Below are positions 36,901 to 49,818 of a DNA stretch of 64,000 nucleotides, one piece after another. The stretch is from Auanema rhodensis (taxonomy: Eukaryota; Nematoda; Chromadorea; Rhabditida; Rhabditidae). A program made the translations under genes and the position numbers. Location of the stretch: NCBI GenBank assembly GCA_964057225.1, contig OZ059899.1:12932001-12996000 (forward strand), in the 5' to 3' direction. The notes beneath the pieces were generated by a model. The model did no database searches and was not told where the DNA came from. It worked only from the letters and a program-made list of their open reading frames with translations. How positions within the stretch are numbered: position 1 is the first letter of the stretch; each line of letters starts with the position of its first letter.

Positions 36901-38500
36901 TTTGAAATTTTCAAATCTCCGTCTAAAACAAACGGTTTTCTACTATCACCTATTTTCAAACTATCAGTTGATTAAGTTGAGCTGAAACACGAATATCAAT
37001 TGGATGGTAAACTATTTCACTTGTTTCTTTTCTAATAATGATGAATTGGCAATTCATGATTAATTCATTGAACTACGATCTGTTAGCAGATTTGTATTTT
37101 TCAAATTAATTATTTATGTGATTGATTAACATGATTTTTCTTAATAATATAGTTATATATAGTTATATAGCATGCCTTACGTAATATGCTAATTACTCAT
37201 TTTCATTTGAATATATCATATGTACATTGCTCACGTGAAAAATATTTTTACGTGGAAAAACGGTTATTTTTAGTTCGAATTTTAACGTGAATGGTTGTTT
37301 TTTTCATTATTTATTTGTTTTTTGTAATGTATATCATATAGTTAATTAGTTTTCTGTTAGTTTGTAAATTCTTTTCCTTTTGTATGAGTACAATGAGCAC
37401 TATCGTATGACTTTGCTTATTTAACACTTAGAACAAGCTTTTCTTCTTCTACTTCTCTTCTCTCTTCTTATGCTTATTCTGTTTTGTTTTTTTAAGTTGG
37501 TCGAGTATGCTGGTAAGAATTTATTCCTCAGTTCCGAGAGTTGTTATCCTGTCAGCTTGTTTCCACGTTTTTGCTCAAATAATTCAAAAATCTTGACGAT
37601 TTGTGTCGAGAAATGAGTTGTTTCCTATGTATTTTGCTTATCTCATCTCTTTTGAGCAACAATCTGCGAAATATGTATGTCTCCACATTGAATTACATGT
37701 TGCTGAGACTTTTCGAGATGGTCATCCGCTTACTCTGCCTACCATCTTCTATCTCATCTTTATCACATGCCCCATTGTTTTTACATTGTTAAGTCTTGAT
37801 TGTTGACTTCAAATCCGATGAATGAGCAGGATAGGCCACGTAAACTTTCTAACTATCCAACTTCACACTTTTTTCTTCTCATGTCAATTACTTGCATACA
37901 TTTATCAATTTTTTTTACAACTAATTTCAATTGAAATGCCGTCATGATTCGTTTGATTTTTGTAATTTGTTTCGTGACACTTAGCCACTTCTCTTTTTAT
38001 TCCATTGGCTACTTATACTTAATACTTCTCATCTTCTTAATGTCCTCGAAACATTCTTTTCTTGCCCAAAAAAAAATTAATTACCCCTGAGGTCATTTCG
38101 TTGAACTTTCGGCTGTTCCACCATCTTCGGCATGAATGGTATTAAAATTTGTTACAGAAACAGTTTGAAATTAGGTTTACTATACATGCAATTCACGTAA
38201 TATCCACGAATTTCTTTGATTTTTCCCGCTTTCCGTTTGCACTTTCCTAATCTGGTTTTCCGTAGCCGTAAATGAACTGAATAGGTTATACAGCTAATAT
38301 TAGAACATTCAAGACAAAAGATATAATGTTGTGATGCAAATGTATAGTTAGCCTAGTTAAGTATAGAAGCTAGAGAGCATGTACTGTTGAAATTCTTAAG
38401 AAATTTGAATATGAAACATACATATAGTTAGTATTGTCTGGCTATCCAAACTATACAATTTTATACAACAGATTCAATAAAGTTTTAGTTTCGGATAGTT
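30944..38500. other. Gene desert, western part
   Basis: About 7.5 kb of AT-rich DNA with no gene I can assign. The plus strand is pyrimidine-rich from roughly 33 kb on, as in sense-strand nematode introns, so it may be the intron or upstream region of a plus-strand gene. It contains an ACGTGAA motif cluster (about 31,385-31,530) and exon-like islands on the minus strand near 33,742-33,942 and 35,020-35,123. It also has two related short segments at 33,630 and 34,092. None is secure enough to call as a gene. Confidence 0.4.
31385..31530. repeat. Cluster of ACGTGAA / TTCACGT motifs
   Basis: Within about 150 bp the core ACGTGAA or its complement occurs repeatedly in both orientations, for example tttacgtgaaagttcacgtt and aaagttcacgtaagc. 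Similar short clusters occur elsewhere in the window (about 37,230; 45,395; 53,030; 59,545; 62,830). Function is unknown. Confidence 0.6.
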
Positions 38501-41500
38501 CCTTACTTCCAAACGAATTCATCTATCTCACATGGCACATCTGGCTAAAGTTGATGAAATAACATCAATGAGCCAGATATATCAGACGATGAGAGAACTG
38601 TCAACTATGGGAATTCCCCATATGTGGCATGTATGTGCATCAGAATTTAAACTTATTTCATGCAATATTTTCAATCATCGTATGATGCAATTGTTTTAAT
38701 TATTATGTGATTCTTTGCTTATTCTTTCATTTTCTAAACAAATCACATTAGGAAAGATCTTCTTTTCCTTTGTTATTACAAGAATAATGAGATTTTCTCT
38801 TGAAAACCTTTTGATATTAACTTCCTCACAATTGAACTCTGATTTCCATTTTGTTCTTGGAACACTGTCATAGGCACTATTCTCTCTTGTTCTCCTTTAA
38901 TTCATAAATTATTTTACAACTAATTCATAGTATGTCTGTAACAACTTCTTATTTTGCCGAAAAATTAATTTTTCATTTGAATATTCTAATTTTCCGGATA
39001 TCCTGCGTGAAAAGTATATGAGCTCGTGTCCTTAATCGAATCAGGTAGGCGAAAGGCTTGCCGATCACAGTGACATCACGTTCATCCGTCAAGCTGCTGT
39101 CATGCTGGTCATTACTGTTGCAGGATAAAACGGCATAGTAACAAGTAGTATGTTAACTCGTTCTGTTCCTTCCCATCCTCTCAGGGTCATGTAAATTCAT
39201 CGATCATGAATGAAAGAGACAAACCGAAAGCATGCACAGTGCAACTTGTAGTGACATAATCACCAATCATCATGATGACAGACAAGTTGCGAACTCACAA
39301 CCTTATTGCAAATGTTGAGACTGAGATCTGAGCATCTTCCAAGTGTAAAGTTGCAGAAGAAGGTTTTTCTCTGCTGTCAAAACATGAATGGATACACTAC
39401 GCAATCCGTATAGGCCACCCATACCACTTTCATCATCGTTAACGGATTCTTGATCTGTTATCCATTCACATGTAAAGTTCATCGAAATGACATGAATACA
39501 TACAGTATGTGATCATTTGATGATTTATATGTTTTTTTTTATCTTGACTATGCCAAGTTTTAGGCTTTAAAACCATATAATTAGTTAGTTGTATAAATGA
39601 ATTGAAGAGATGAATCCAACGCCGGTTACCCCATCTGCCAAATGAACAACTAATCTTGTCACAATTTCATTTACAATTTATTCGCTTTATTCAAAGAATC
39701 AGAAGCTTAATGTTATTGAAATGTTGATAGAATAAGGTTAAGAGTTGATGATGATTTGCTTTCACAACAATCTGTTGACGACCAATGATTACCATATTAA
39801 CACTTATGAACAGACGTAAACGTTTTCATGTATTCCGTGCCATTGCATTGTGAAAATTATCGCAAATCGGTTGTTTCCTCTGTTCACTGTTCAATTTTCT
39901 TCGTATATTTCGTTTATCATGACCTTTCAAAGAATTTTTTCATTCAATCTTTGTCTAAATTTAGATGCTGACGTCTATATTTCCCTATTGACCTCACTGT
40001 TCTCCAAGTACGTAATGATGAAGAGTTAGAAAAGGGGCGGGACTGATCGTGAACACGACTTGAGTTAGGATCGGGAACCCCCCTCTTTACTCTCTAGGTT
40101 CAAATCAACAGAAGTCTGGCTATTTCAACCAATTTTGTTATGAAAACTGCTGAGATGTTAACTTGGAGGCAGTTGGTTGAAAAAATTTTGTTGGCTTTTT
40201 CATGATTCAACCCCAAAATCTATCAGCTAACTCATGTATACTTGCCTTACTTTCTATTCTTAACTAAGTTTGTCTGCTGCTTTTTTTTCATTTTTTCTAT
40301 CTCAGCTGGATAAGAAGGATGATACATCTGCGGGACTTCAACGACCAGGCAGAACATGGCACAATTTGAATCTACATGTAGCATTGATGACATAGCACTT
40401 GACTTAACATTAGTTTTTCTTATACCTTTTCGGTAAGCATGCTATTCCTCTAACGTATAAAGCTTTACAGACTATATAGGTCTTGAAAATTGGTTACTTT
40501 TTGTTGGTTAACACAAGGAAAACATGAATGCCTTCAATCTCTTTTATTCTTTTTGCATATATTCTTTAAAATTGAATATGTTTTTCTTTCTTATATGTTA
40601 ATATATTTAAAAGAAAAATATTGTTTTTTTTTGAGTTTTATTTATTGTTTTTTCTTGTTCTAAATCTTCTATCTCATATATACATTACTTTGTTGTTTTC
40701 AAATTTTTTAAAAACAAGCATGTATTCCTCAATTCTATTTCCTTCTCTTCTAAATGGCTCTTCTCTTTTCTAAATGGCTCTTTTCTCAATTCTTCCCCTA
40801 CCAGCTTGGAGCTTTATCTTTCACTGTCTTTCAACGTCGCCTCTAGTTTCTGATTTTCAATACTCTACAGACAGTATCTTAAGCTTTAATTATGCAACTC
40901 GTTAAATTATATGTATATTCCAAGATGACTTGTACAATTCTTCTCAATTCTTTTTTAATTTTTTCTTTTTTTTAAAGACATTGTCTGTATAGTTTTATAG
41001 TTTTATCTGCCTGTTTATCATTGGGGAAAACGGCATTCAAATTGTTGTTTGAGGGACTTGATGACCAGTTTGCGGATGCTTTCTGATCCTTCGCATGTCC
41101 TAGTTCCAAATGACAGACAGCATCTTTGAGCTTCAGAAGATGTGTCCTCATCTCCCTCGCTTTCAACTCGTCTTCTTTCCTTCTTTTTCTCGTTTCTCTT
41201 GCTCTTATCACTCTTTTCTTAACACATCTATCAGCCATCTTTGAGTTTCTTTCTCATTGCCTTCATCTGCTTCACCCTGCATCCTCTCTGTCATTGTCAT
41301 CGTACGGTCGTAACCATCATCTTCGTTTCCGGCTGCTCAAGTGTTTCGACAGTTCTCAACGAAGAACAAGACGGGAAGAAACAGCTAGCAAACAGCTTTC
41401 AGTTGGGTCATTCACGCCGTTTTTCATTTTTTTTCGTCGCCAAGGTTCAACCATAGCTTATGCAACTAGAGTAGTATCAGTGCTATTCACATGATCGTCG

Positions 41501-44500
41501 AACCATTACGCCATAACTTGAGCTGAGCAAAAGCAGAAATTCAGAAGTTAAAATTGAAGAAGTATATTTTGATTTTTTAAATTTTGGATGATCTTTTCAC
41601 CCACATATTGAGGGCATTTCTCCTTTTTTGTACATTTTTCTTTCTTATTTTGCTCTCACCCTCTCTCACCCCTCTCTCTCTCTCTCTCTCTTCCATTCAT
41701 CTCATATCTCTCATAATTTCTTTTTGTCTTTTTTCAGAAGATAGCATCCGTTTCATTTTTTTTTTCTCTTTAGATATACATATGTTTAAAGATATATGTA
41801 TATGCATGTTTTCGAGAGAAGAATGAGATTTTTTTCTTGGAACATTTCCTCTCCTGACATGTATGTTCACAGACTTGTTCAACTCATCTCTCTCGGATAA
41901 GTTGCGACCTTTCTCTCTGAGTTTTCTATAACAGTTCCAATCTTCTTAACTTTATGTCATGATATTCATTTATCAGAAATGATGATATCTTTATTTATAC
42001 GTATAGTTAATCGATTTCTTATAAATTTCACCAAAAATGCACGATTAGGATTGTCGCTTGTTCCTTTCATCCTATCACTTTTTCACAAAGGCCCATCATT
42101 TCCGACCGAGAACCGTTTGAGGAAGATGTTTCTGAATTTCGGGCTACATCCTTCATTTTGCATCACTCTTCATCTCTTATTTCAAATTCAATAATATGCC
42201 TTATATTCTTGATAGTTTTCAATCTGTGTCAATCAAGTCTTGTAGGGTGATATCATTGTTCACGCATCCTCGTGAGCAATATCATTCTTTCATGGCAAAA
42301 AAAGGTATAAACACCTACTTCATTTGCTATATTATGTTCCCAAATTTAGCAATGTTGGGCTGGCCAGATGTGTTTTAGAAGCTATAAGTTTGTCTTATCT
42401 TTCAGTAATTTAAATCGAAATGTTCGTCTTAAGACCTCCAGCAATGAATTTCTTGACTTTTTCGGTCATTTCAAAAGAAATTCATGCTTCTCTTATCTGT
42501 TTTTGCGTTCCATTTCAATCCATTAAAGCTATCGTCAAGTACTGTTGTGAATCATCAAATCCTGATTTTTTTTGCTGCTCATTTGTGCATTATTGCCCTC
42601 CTGTAGACATCAACGTTTCCGTTTACACACGCTGGCGGAAATCAGCCAAGCTTATCACGCTCCCAGCATAGGTTTTTATGAATTTACAATCAATTTAACC
42701 ATCTTTTGACTGTTTATGGTTGAAGTGTGTTGAAGCTTCTTGTTCTTTTCTTTCTATCAAGATCAGCTCCATTTCTTCTATCAAAACTGCAACTCCCCCC
42801 ATTGTTTCCCATCTTTTAACATGCTCACTCACATCTGAACTGTTGCCAGAAGGTGCTTGATGCCTCAATTATGAATACATGTTTCATGCTTATTCCCTGC
42901 ATTTCAATGATTTCAGTTATTTCAGTATATAAGTACTTTCGAACGTTTTTGGCATTGTTGACCAATTTTCATGTGCTAAGACATCTTTTTCTCGTTTTTC
43001 ACTTATTTACCTTCAGTTTAACTGTTTTATTTACTTTTGTAATTAATCTCATTCCGATTTGATTGCTCATTAAATGATTCTGATAACTTCCTGTTAATTG
43101 TCTTTATTTAACCTTAAAGTTCATCATCAACTAATTAGCATGTTACTTCTTAGAAACAACACGTGAACTCCACGTGCAGTATTCATTTCTCATCTTTGTT
43201 GTACTACTGACTGGTTGCATCATTTCCATATATGCTTGTTCTCTCAGCATTTTTCAAAATCCATCTATTCATCCATCTTTTCCTTGTTTCTTAACAAATC
43301 TATGTGTTCATATTGTTGATGAAATTTTTGAACGAACAAATGACCAAAGCTTAATGCTGCTCTATCAGTTTGAACTCTCCCCATCTCCCCACTCTTAATG
43401 ACTATTATCATTTATCATTTGAAGTCTTTTAATGTTTACTTTTATTTTTTACTTCAGATATACACGCTGAAGATTATTTTACTTACTTAAAGCTATAAAA
43501 AGCTCGTATTTGATGTAGGAATTTCAGCAATTTACTTACTAAAAGTAAAGTTCAATTAGATTAATTTCTTGTTTCTTTGCTTCTTTTATACAAAAATTCA
43601 AATACTTTTATTAGTACTTGAACATGAGATTATACAAGAAGTTGAACTGTTCAAATCTGCTCTTTTCATCTCTTATTTAGCTTATTTGTATTTTTCCTTC
43701 TTCAAAAGAGATAAAAAAAAACAAATTTTTTTCTTCTGCTCTGTTCTTCAACTTTTCCAGCTTTTCCAGCTTTTTCATGACATTTCCTGTGTTCTGCTTC
43801 TAACCCTCTTTATCTGATTGCTGTTGTTGATATTGTTGACTGAAATATGTATATATGCATACGTAGTATAGTTATAGTTAAATATATGTATATTTTACAT
43901 ATGTAACAACAAAATTATGAGCATCATCTTGAAAAATGGAAACTTCAAATACTCTCATTCTCTTTCTCTCTACATTCTTTCCCTTTTTTTAGAAGTTTTT
44001 CTCCCACAACTCTTTCAGCTATTATAGCTCTAGATGCTTTCCAATGCTTATGCTTATTCCCTTCGTACTTATCTTTCTTTGATATATGATCATGTCAACT
44101 TGAACAAATCTACTGTTCATACCATATAGTACGTTGAAACTCGTAATTCATCAGGACATTGCTCAATTTTCCTCAAAATTCATTTGAAATTTCGCTATTT
44201 GTCCTTTTCATTTTACCTTTTTTTGATTTTGCCCCAGGTATTGTCTTGTGTCTTCTATATGTTTGTGTGTTGTGTACATGTGGCTTTATTCCTTTTTGAC
44301 TGACTCATCTGTCTCTTCTTAGCACTCGGAATTTCATTCATTTTTTCTTTTGCAATTATGAACATTTAATGTTCATTTGCAACTATTTTATGAACAATAT
44401 TCTTATAATATTTATTGAAATTTCTATTTTAATTGTCTTCTATTCACAATGTTCTATTGTTTTTTTTCATCAAATTTTTGGAGATTTTTGTTATCAACAC

Positions 44501-45865
44501 TTACAGGGTCGGCGGTAAGCCGCCACCCGTCGTCTGCTGGCTTGTTTCTTCCAAATATGGTCAGCGTTAATGATATCAGAATTAATCTGGTCAGATGCTG
44601 ACTCGAACAGTCTAATTGGAAAGACCTATCTGCTCATCATTCCTAGACACATCCTCTTTTTTTAACCTTTCATTCAATTAACACATGCTTTCACTTCATT
44701 TTCAATCAAAAAATCGTTTTTTTCTGCTCCAAAACGCAATTAATCAAAGTTTTTGTTGTTGTTTCTATCATCATTGGCTTTATGTGCTTTGTCATGCACA
44801 AATTTGGGTGGTCAGATAAGGTCAAGAATTCATGTTAAATTCAATCTTGAACTTTCTTCTTTTTTTTCGTTTTTTTGTTGAATCTATCGCCTTTTTTTTC
44901 AACAAAATATAACAAAAAATCCAATTTTTATGATATGAAAAGTGAGAAAAAACAGATTAAGACTGATAACGAATTACAACCGTTCAGCAGCCGTTTTTTC
45001 CTTTTTTTCTTTTTTTTTCTTTCAAATAGTTCGTTGAAGTTAATTTGTTGAATTTAAAATAAGTTTTCATTATTTGATTACATCTTAAAGTATTTGGATG
45101 TTTCAAGAAATAAAATTGAAATGATGTACTTTTAAGAAAATTAAACGAAATTTAAGGAATTTTGTCGTTAAATCTGAATGTTTTAGTTAATCATATGATG
45201 GGTAGTTTATATTGAATGTTTCAGCTTTCTTCATCTCATTTCCTTAATTTCTCAATCTCTGCTCATCATTTCCAAAGTTTCTTCTTATCTCATATGCTTT
45301 GTCAACCATATTTTCATGTTGAGCTTATGTGCATTAGTGTTAACCTCTCTTTCAATGATTTCAATTTGCTCGCAGTTTTTATATGGTGCAGTTCACGTGA
45401 AATGACGTCGATGACGTGAATGATATTTTACTTTGACTATTCAAAATGGAACGGTTGTTCTCGTCAATTCTGTTGATGGTGTATGCTCCTCAACTCATTC
45501 ATCTCTTCTATTATCTTCCAACTTCTTCTGTTTCTTTCTTCTTTCTTGATCATTTTTTGTTCCTTTCTTTACCTTTTCTATTCTCTTGCCATCCAGTCAT
45601 TCATAATTTTTCATTTTCTTCATTTTCATCGTCGTTCGTGTCCTTCTCAATCACCAACACCTCCCACCTCCTCCTCTTCCTCCCACACCATCACCACCAC
45701 CATCAGCAGCAGCAGCAGCAGCATCATCATCACCACCGTCGTTCTCGTCATCTTCATAATCTTTCGCTGTTTCTCTCACTTCTTTTCTAATTTTTTTCTC
45801 TTATCTTCGTCATAGATTCTCGATACTACTTATTCTTAATTCAAACACGTATTTCAGATGTTCTG
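38501..45865. other. Gene desert, eastern part, up to the SBSPON-like gene
   Basis: About 7.4 kb, T/C-rich on the plus strand, with no gene called. Several short splice-flanked, GC-richer islands lie at 38.5-42.7 kb (see findings). A minus-strand frame with a basic, bZIP-like composition lies at 40,972-41,238. Near 45,680-45,740 there are CAC/CAG/CAT trinucleotide runs that yield a spurious His/Gln open frame. This could be regulatory DNA or introns belonging to a gene with micro-exons. Confidence 0.4.
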
Positions 45866-47836
45866 ATGCCCAGATTGTCTTTTTTCTTCGTTCTGTTACT
45901 TATTTTCTACCACTACCGCTTTGTAGAAGCCGGATGCTATCAGCAACGCTTGTGCTGTAAAGGTCGTAACAATACCTGTCGAGTATGTTTCATTTCATCT
46001 CATAAATTTCAGTATTTCACATCACCATTTCAGGCTTATGATGACGGGATAGATCACCTACCAACCATTAGTCCTCTTTCAAATCTTCCCAAGTAAGACA
46101 TCATCCCAATTCATTTGATACTTATTTCATTTCCTTAACATGCTTGTCTATTCATCTTGAGATTGTTTCAGAGAAAATGGAAAACAAGTAGGATTTCAGA
46201 CGCCGTATTTCAAAACGACTGAAAATGGATATGATCTAGTTTATCCAGCGGTAAGTTTTGAAAATTGCAAAACATATGCTTATTTCAATATATCGTTACA
46301 GGTTGTAGAGGTAGATAGTCAAGAAAAGATAGGCAAACTTGTTATGCCAGACGGTATCCAATTAGAAGGATCTTCAGCTAATAATTTGTATTCAAAATAC
46401 GGTAAAACCCTTTCTTTATTCAGATTTCTTTGAACAAATCTTCATTTATCAATTATTTTTCATATAACTTATATCATTTTAAGGCAAAGAAGATGATGGT
46501 CCAGCTAAATTAGTTCAAAAAGCTCGAACGTCAAGTGGCAATAGTACTCCAGCGCCAAAGATAACACATCTGATATTTGGAAAAGCTGAGACATTAGATG
46601 AAAATCCTGTAGAAAAGCTTGTCCATCAATCAAACAGTGGATCCGGAAGACCCCGTCATTTGCTTTTGAGGTTTGACAAGTTCTTCATCTTGTTTTCTGA
46701 CTCATCATCTTATATTTCCAGATATTCTGTAATATCACGACATCTGCCTCTTACTGTATCCTCCTCATCCAATTCTGCCGATGATTCTAATCACGACACC
46801 TACAGTATTCAGGTACGTTTTGAAATAATTATTTTTCTTTCATCATTTTGAATTTACTTTGTTAAAATAATTTTCTTTAGTATTTGGAAGCTGCACCCAT
46901 TGATTGCTACTGTGATGAAGCTTGTATAGGACTAGGAGACTGCTGTTCCGATTATACTTTTGTCTGTCCACGTATGTTTCACTTGTTCTATGATATGGAT
47001 ATGCAAATTTTGAACTTTCAATATATGTTTTCTCTTTAGCTAAAGATTGTCAAGTTGGAGAATGGCAAGCTTGGGACGCTTGTAAGCCAGATAAAGGAAG
47101 ATGTGGAACAGGTAAGCTATTGCATATCTGTTTAACTATATAGAGATTACAATGATTCATGTGTACCTGCTTTAAGGTGTTCAAGAACGACTACGTCACA
47201 TAACTCAAGATCGAGATGGTGGAGGAGCTGAATGTCCACCTTTGAAAGAAATGCGTACCTGCTTCAAGGAATGTCCACGACGTCATTTGAGTAGGTTGAA
47301 TGCTATTTTTCTTACATAAAAACTGGTTTATAGATGATTTAACTACTGTTGCATTATTACTTGATTACCGTCATAATACAACGCGAAAAAGTCTGAAGAC
47401 CCGTAGTCATTTAACACGCCATCAAGCTGAAAAACTTCGAACAGCTCAATAGTTTGTTTTATTATTCATAGCGAATATATTACTATTTGTAATTATAGTT
47501 ATTGTGTAACATATGAGATTGGTTGGGTTAATCGAAACTGCTTGAATCGACAGATTCGCTCACGTCTTCATCGTGGAGCTTCGATATGTGCCGAATGCCA
47601 ACCGGAAGCGCAGCTTCATCGAAATACTCCAAGGTATATTGACTTTACTTTGAAATCGTTTTTTCTAATTATCTAATAATTACAGATGTGCATCAGATCT
47701 TGAAGATGGAGATGAAGGTTTTTGGAAGCTTATAGGTCCGAAATCATGTAATGGCATCTGGCGCCGAATACGACGGACTGATAACTGTCGTTGTTCTAAA
47801 GATCTCTCACAACTGTCACCATTTTTACTTGTTTAG
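45866..47836 (+). CDS. SBSPON-like secreted protein (split somatomedin-B plus thrombospondin type-1)
   Basis: Twelve exons (45866-45982, 46034-46092, 46172-46250, 46302-46401, 46484-46670, 46722-46812, 46881-46971, 47040-47111, 47177-47290, 47334-47451, 47499-47633 and 47686-47836) sum to 1314 nt or 437 residues. The signal peptide is MPRLSFFFVLLLIFYHYRFV. The somatomedin-B domain starts GCYQQRLCCKGRNNTC, is interrupted by about 170 residues, and resumes CYCDEACIGLGDCCSDYTFV. The TSP1 repeat is VGEWQAWDACKPDKGRCGTG, then GGAECPPLKEMRTC. The C-terminal SBSPON-specific region has YCVTYEIGWVNRNC, ICAECQPEAQ, CASDLEDGDEGFWKLIG and WRRIRRTDNCRCS. Human SBSPON is about 264 residues; the excess is mostly the insertion. 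It is probably an extracellular matrix protein. The start is the ATG six bases after an acceptor (atttcag at 45857); a 3-codon ATG-TTC-TGA overlaps just upstream. Confidence 0.88.
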
Positions 47837-48106
47837 TGTGATGTCGTCGTTTTTCTTGTGATATTTTCATACGACGAACAGCAGAATATTTAGTTTTCCC
47901 GCAAAGTTTTCCGGTCAAGTTATTTTAAAGCTCAACTTCATCAGTATTCCTATTCTCTTTCTGCTATTTTCTGTCTTTTCATATTCTTCCTCTTCTTTTT
48001 TTATTTCTTTCATTAAGTTCATCGTTTGTTTCACAAAACAAATGTTTGTAAACTTAATTGGACGCTCAGAACGGTTGTGCATTACATTCATTCTCACTCC
48101 CTCACT

Positions 48107-48109
<3 letters not shown>

Positions 48110-48162
<53 letters not shown>
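48110..48162. repeat. (CT)n microsatellite
   Basis: About 53 bp of pure CT dinucleotide on the plus strand, in intergenic DNA. It creates spurious Ser-Leu open frames. Confidence 0.95.
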
Positions 48163-48164
<2 letters not shown>

Positions 48165-48831
48165 TCTCATTGCCTCTCAAACTGTATTCTTCTCTATACT
48201 ATTTCCAGTCCATGAAATCCCGGTTCTTGAAAAGAAAATGTTCATTAGAGGACCCCCTTACAGATATATCCATATATATTATTTTTTTAAAAAAAAAGAA
48301 ATACATTTTAGAGTTTAATTGATTATTTTCTGTTTAGAACTAAATAGATTTTATTATAATTAGTTCTAAATAGAGAATATATTCTTTGTTTTAACCTATT
48401 TTATATGTACAGTTTTTCTGACATTCTATACTATATGCATAATATACGAAGTAGCGTTCTCATTTTTATTATAATTTTGCATTTCGGAGTCAGTTTCACT
48501 TTTTTAGATTTTAATATACAAGCCCTTGTTTTTGTAATTTTTTCTCGAAAAAAATCAGAAAATCATCCTCATTCTTGTGTGTCTCCTGAACGGAATTCTT
48601 CGAAAATGCTTTATCATACTATAACGAGCTTCGCTTGTATATGTATTACTGTACACTAAACTTTGATCCTGTCTTATCGCTTGTCACAACTTTCATTTGA
48701 AGCTATTTCTTCATTGCTCTCAAGCATGTACCAATATCTTTGTAAATGGATTATAATGACTTCTTTTCTATTGTATTCAATATAATTTGTAAATATTCCA
48801 GAGAATATGTTGAGATGATATAGGATTTTCC

Positions 48832-48834
<3 letters not shown>

Positions 48835-48872
<38 letters not shown>
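48835..48872. repeat. (CT)n microsatellite
   Basis: About 38 bp of pure CT dinucleotide in the same intergenic region. Confidence 0.95.
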
Positions 48873-48875
<3 letters not shown>

Positions 48876-49818
48876 CTTCTTTTTCTCTGATAAGCATTTC
48901 CCATTTTCATACACTTTGCCACAATTTCGGTGATCTTCATTTCTAATATTTAATTTTAATAAAAAAGTTTTTTTTTTGTTCCGTCTTTTTTTCAATTTAA
49001 AGCAAAAGTTGATGATGCATGAGGCTTATTTCTTGTCATCCCCAAAGGATATGGAAAGAAGTGATACTTACTCAGTTTCTCAAATCTTTCTTTTTCTCTG
49101 AATAAGAAAAGAATTGACAGACGTATGAAAATATTATTTTAATAAAAATTTATTATTTTTAATTAGCATAATTAGCATAATTATCTTATAAATTTGAAAA
49201 AAAACTATACATATGATTATTATAAAATAGGAATTGAGACTATAGCAAATGGAGGAATAGCAGCCTGAGTTATACATCAAACTTTTCAACATTTTTCATA
49301 TTTAACTTTGAAGTTTTTACTTAACACAAGCTTTTTGTACTTTTACTCTCTATCTCTCTCTCTCTTCCTCTCTGCTTAAATTGTCATCTTTCTCTTCATT
49401 TTCTTACCAGTTTTCAGAGGAGTAATTCTTGGAGCCAACTCATTTCCTCAAAATATATTTTCTTTCTGTTTTTCAAGATTGGGACAACCATAGCGGCATC
49501 GCAGATGGAATAATTTCTTCAAATACATATTTCTTAAACAAATAAAAAGAAAAAAATGAATAATTATAGTTATATTTCATATAATTTCAATGATTCATAT
49601 GTTGTTTTTGATTTCTTTTTTCAAAAAAAAAATAAAAAATAAAACTAATATATACTATATATACATATAATATATCTTAATCTGTACTTTAATGTTTGAC
49701 CTAATGAAAATTGTAAAAAACTGGCGGTTTGGGTATTTTTTTCTTCAAAAAAACTAAAAATTACAACTTCTGCTACTACTTACTTAACAACTTATTTGAT
49801 TATCTTATAGCACAGGTC

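Larger units (their letters stand above)
47837..49818. other. Intergenic, SBSPON-like gene to TTR gene 1
   Basis: About 2 kb of AT-rich DNA with two CT microsatellites (48110-48162 and 48835-48872) and a shorter one near 49345-49367. No coding exon is supported. Frames reading as Ser-Leu repeats here come only from the CT runs. Confidence 0.6.

Noticed and set aside
40099-40113. ggttcaaatcaacag, resembling a tRNA B box
   Set aside because: No A box at the right distance and no cloverleaf can be drawn.
42420-42671. Frame with PPVDINVSVYTRWRKS, resembling the start of a Cys-loop receptor ectodomain
   Set aside because: The similarity is a few residues. No Cys-loop or membrane exons were found nearby, and another frame of the same island is equally open.
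45446-45815. 114- and 110-codon frames with His/Gln and Ser/Thr runs
   Set aside because: They come from CAC/CAG/CAT trinucleotide runs and T/C-rich DNA. The two frames overlap, and neither has conserved features or splice context.
48026-48322. Frames encoding Ser-Leu repeats
   Set aside because: Translation of the CT microsatellite; similar cases at 48.8, 52.0, 54.4, 56.0 and 58.0 kb.
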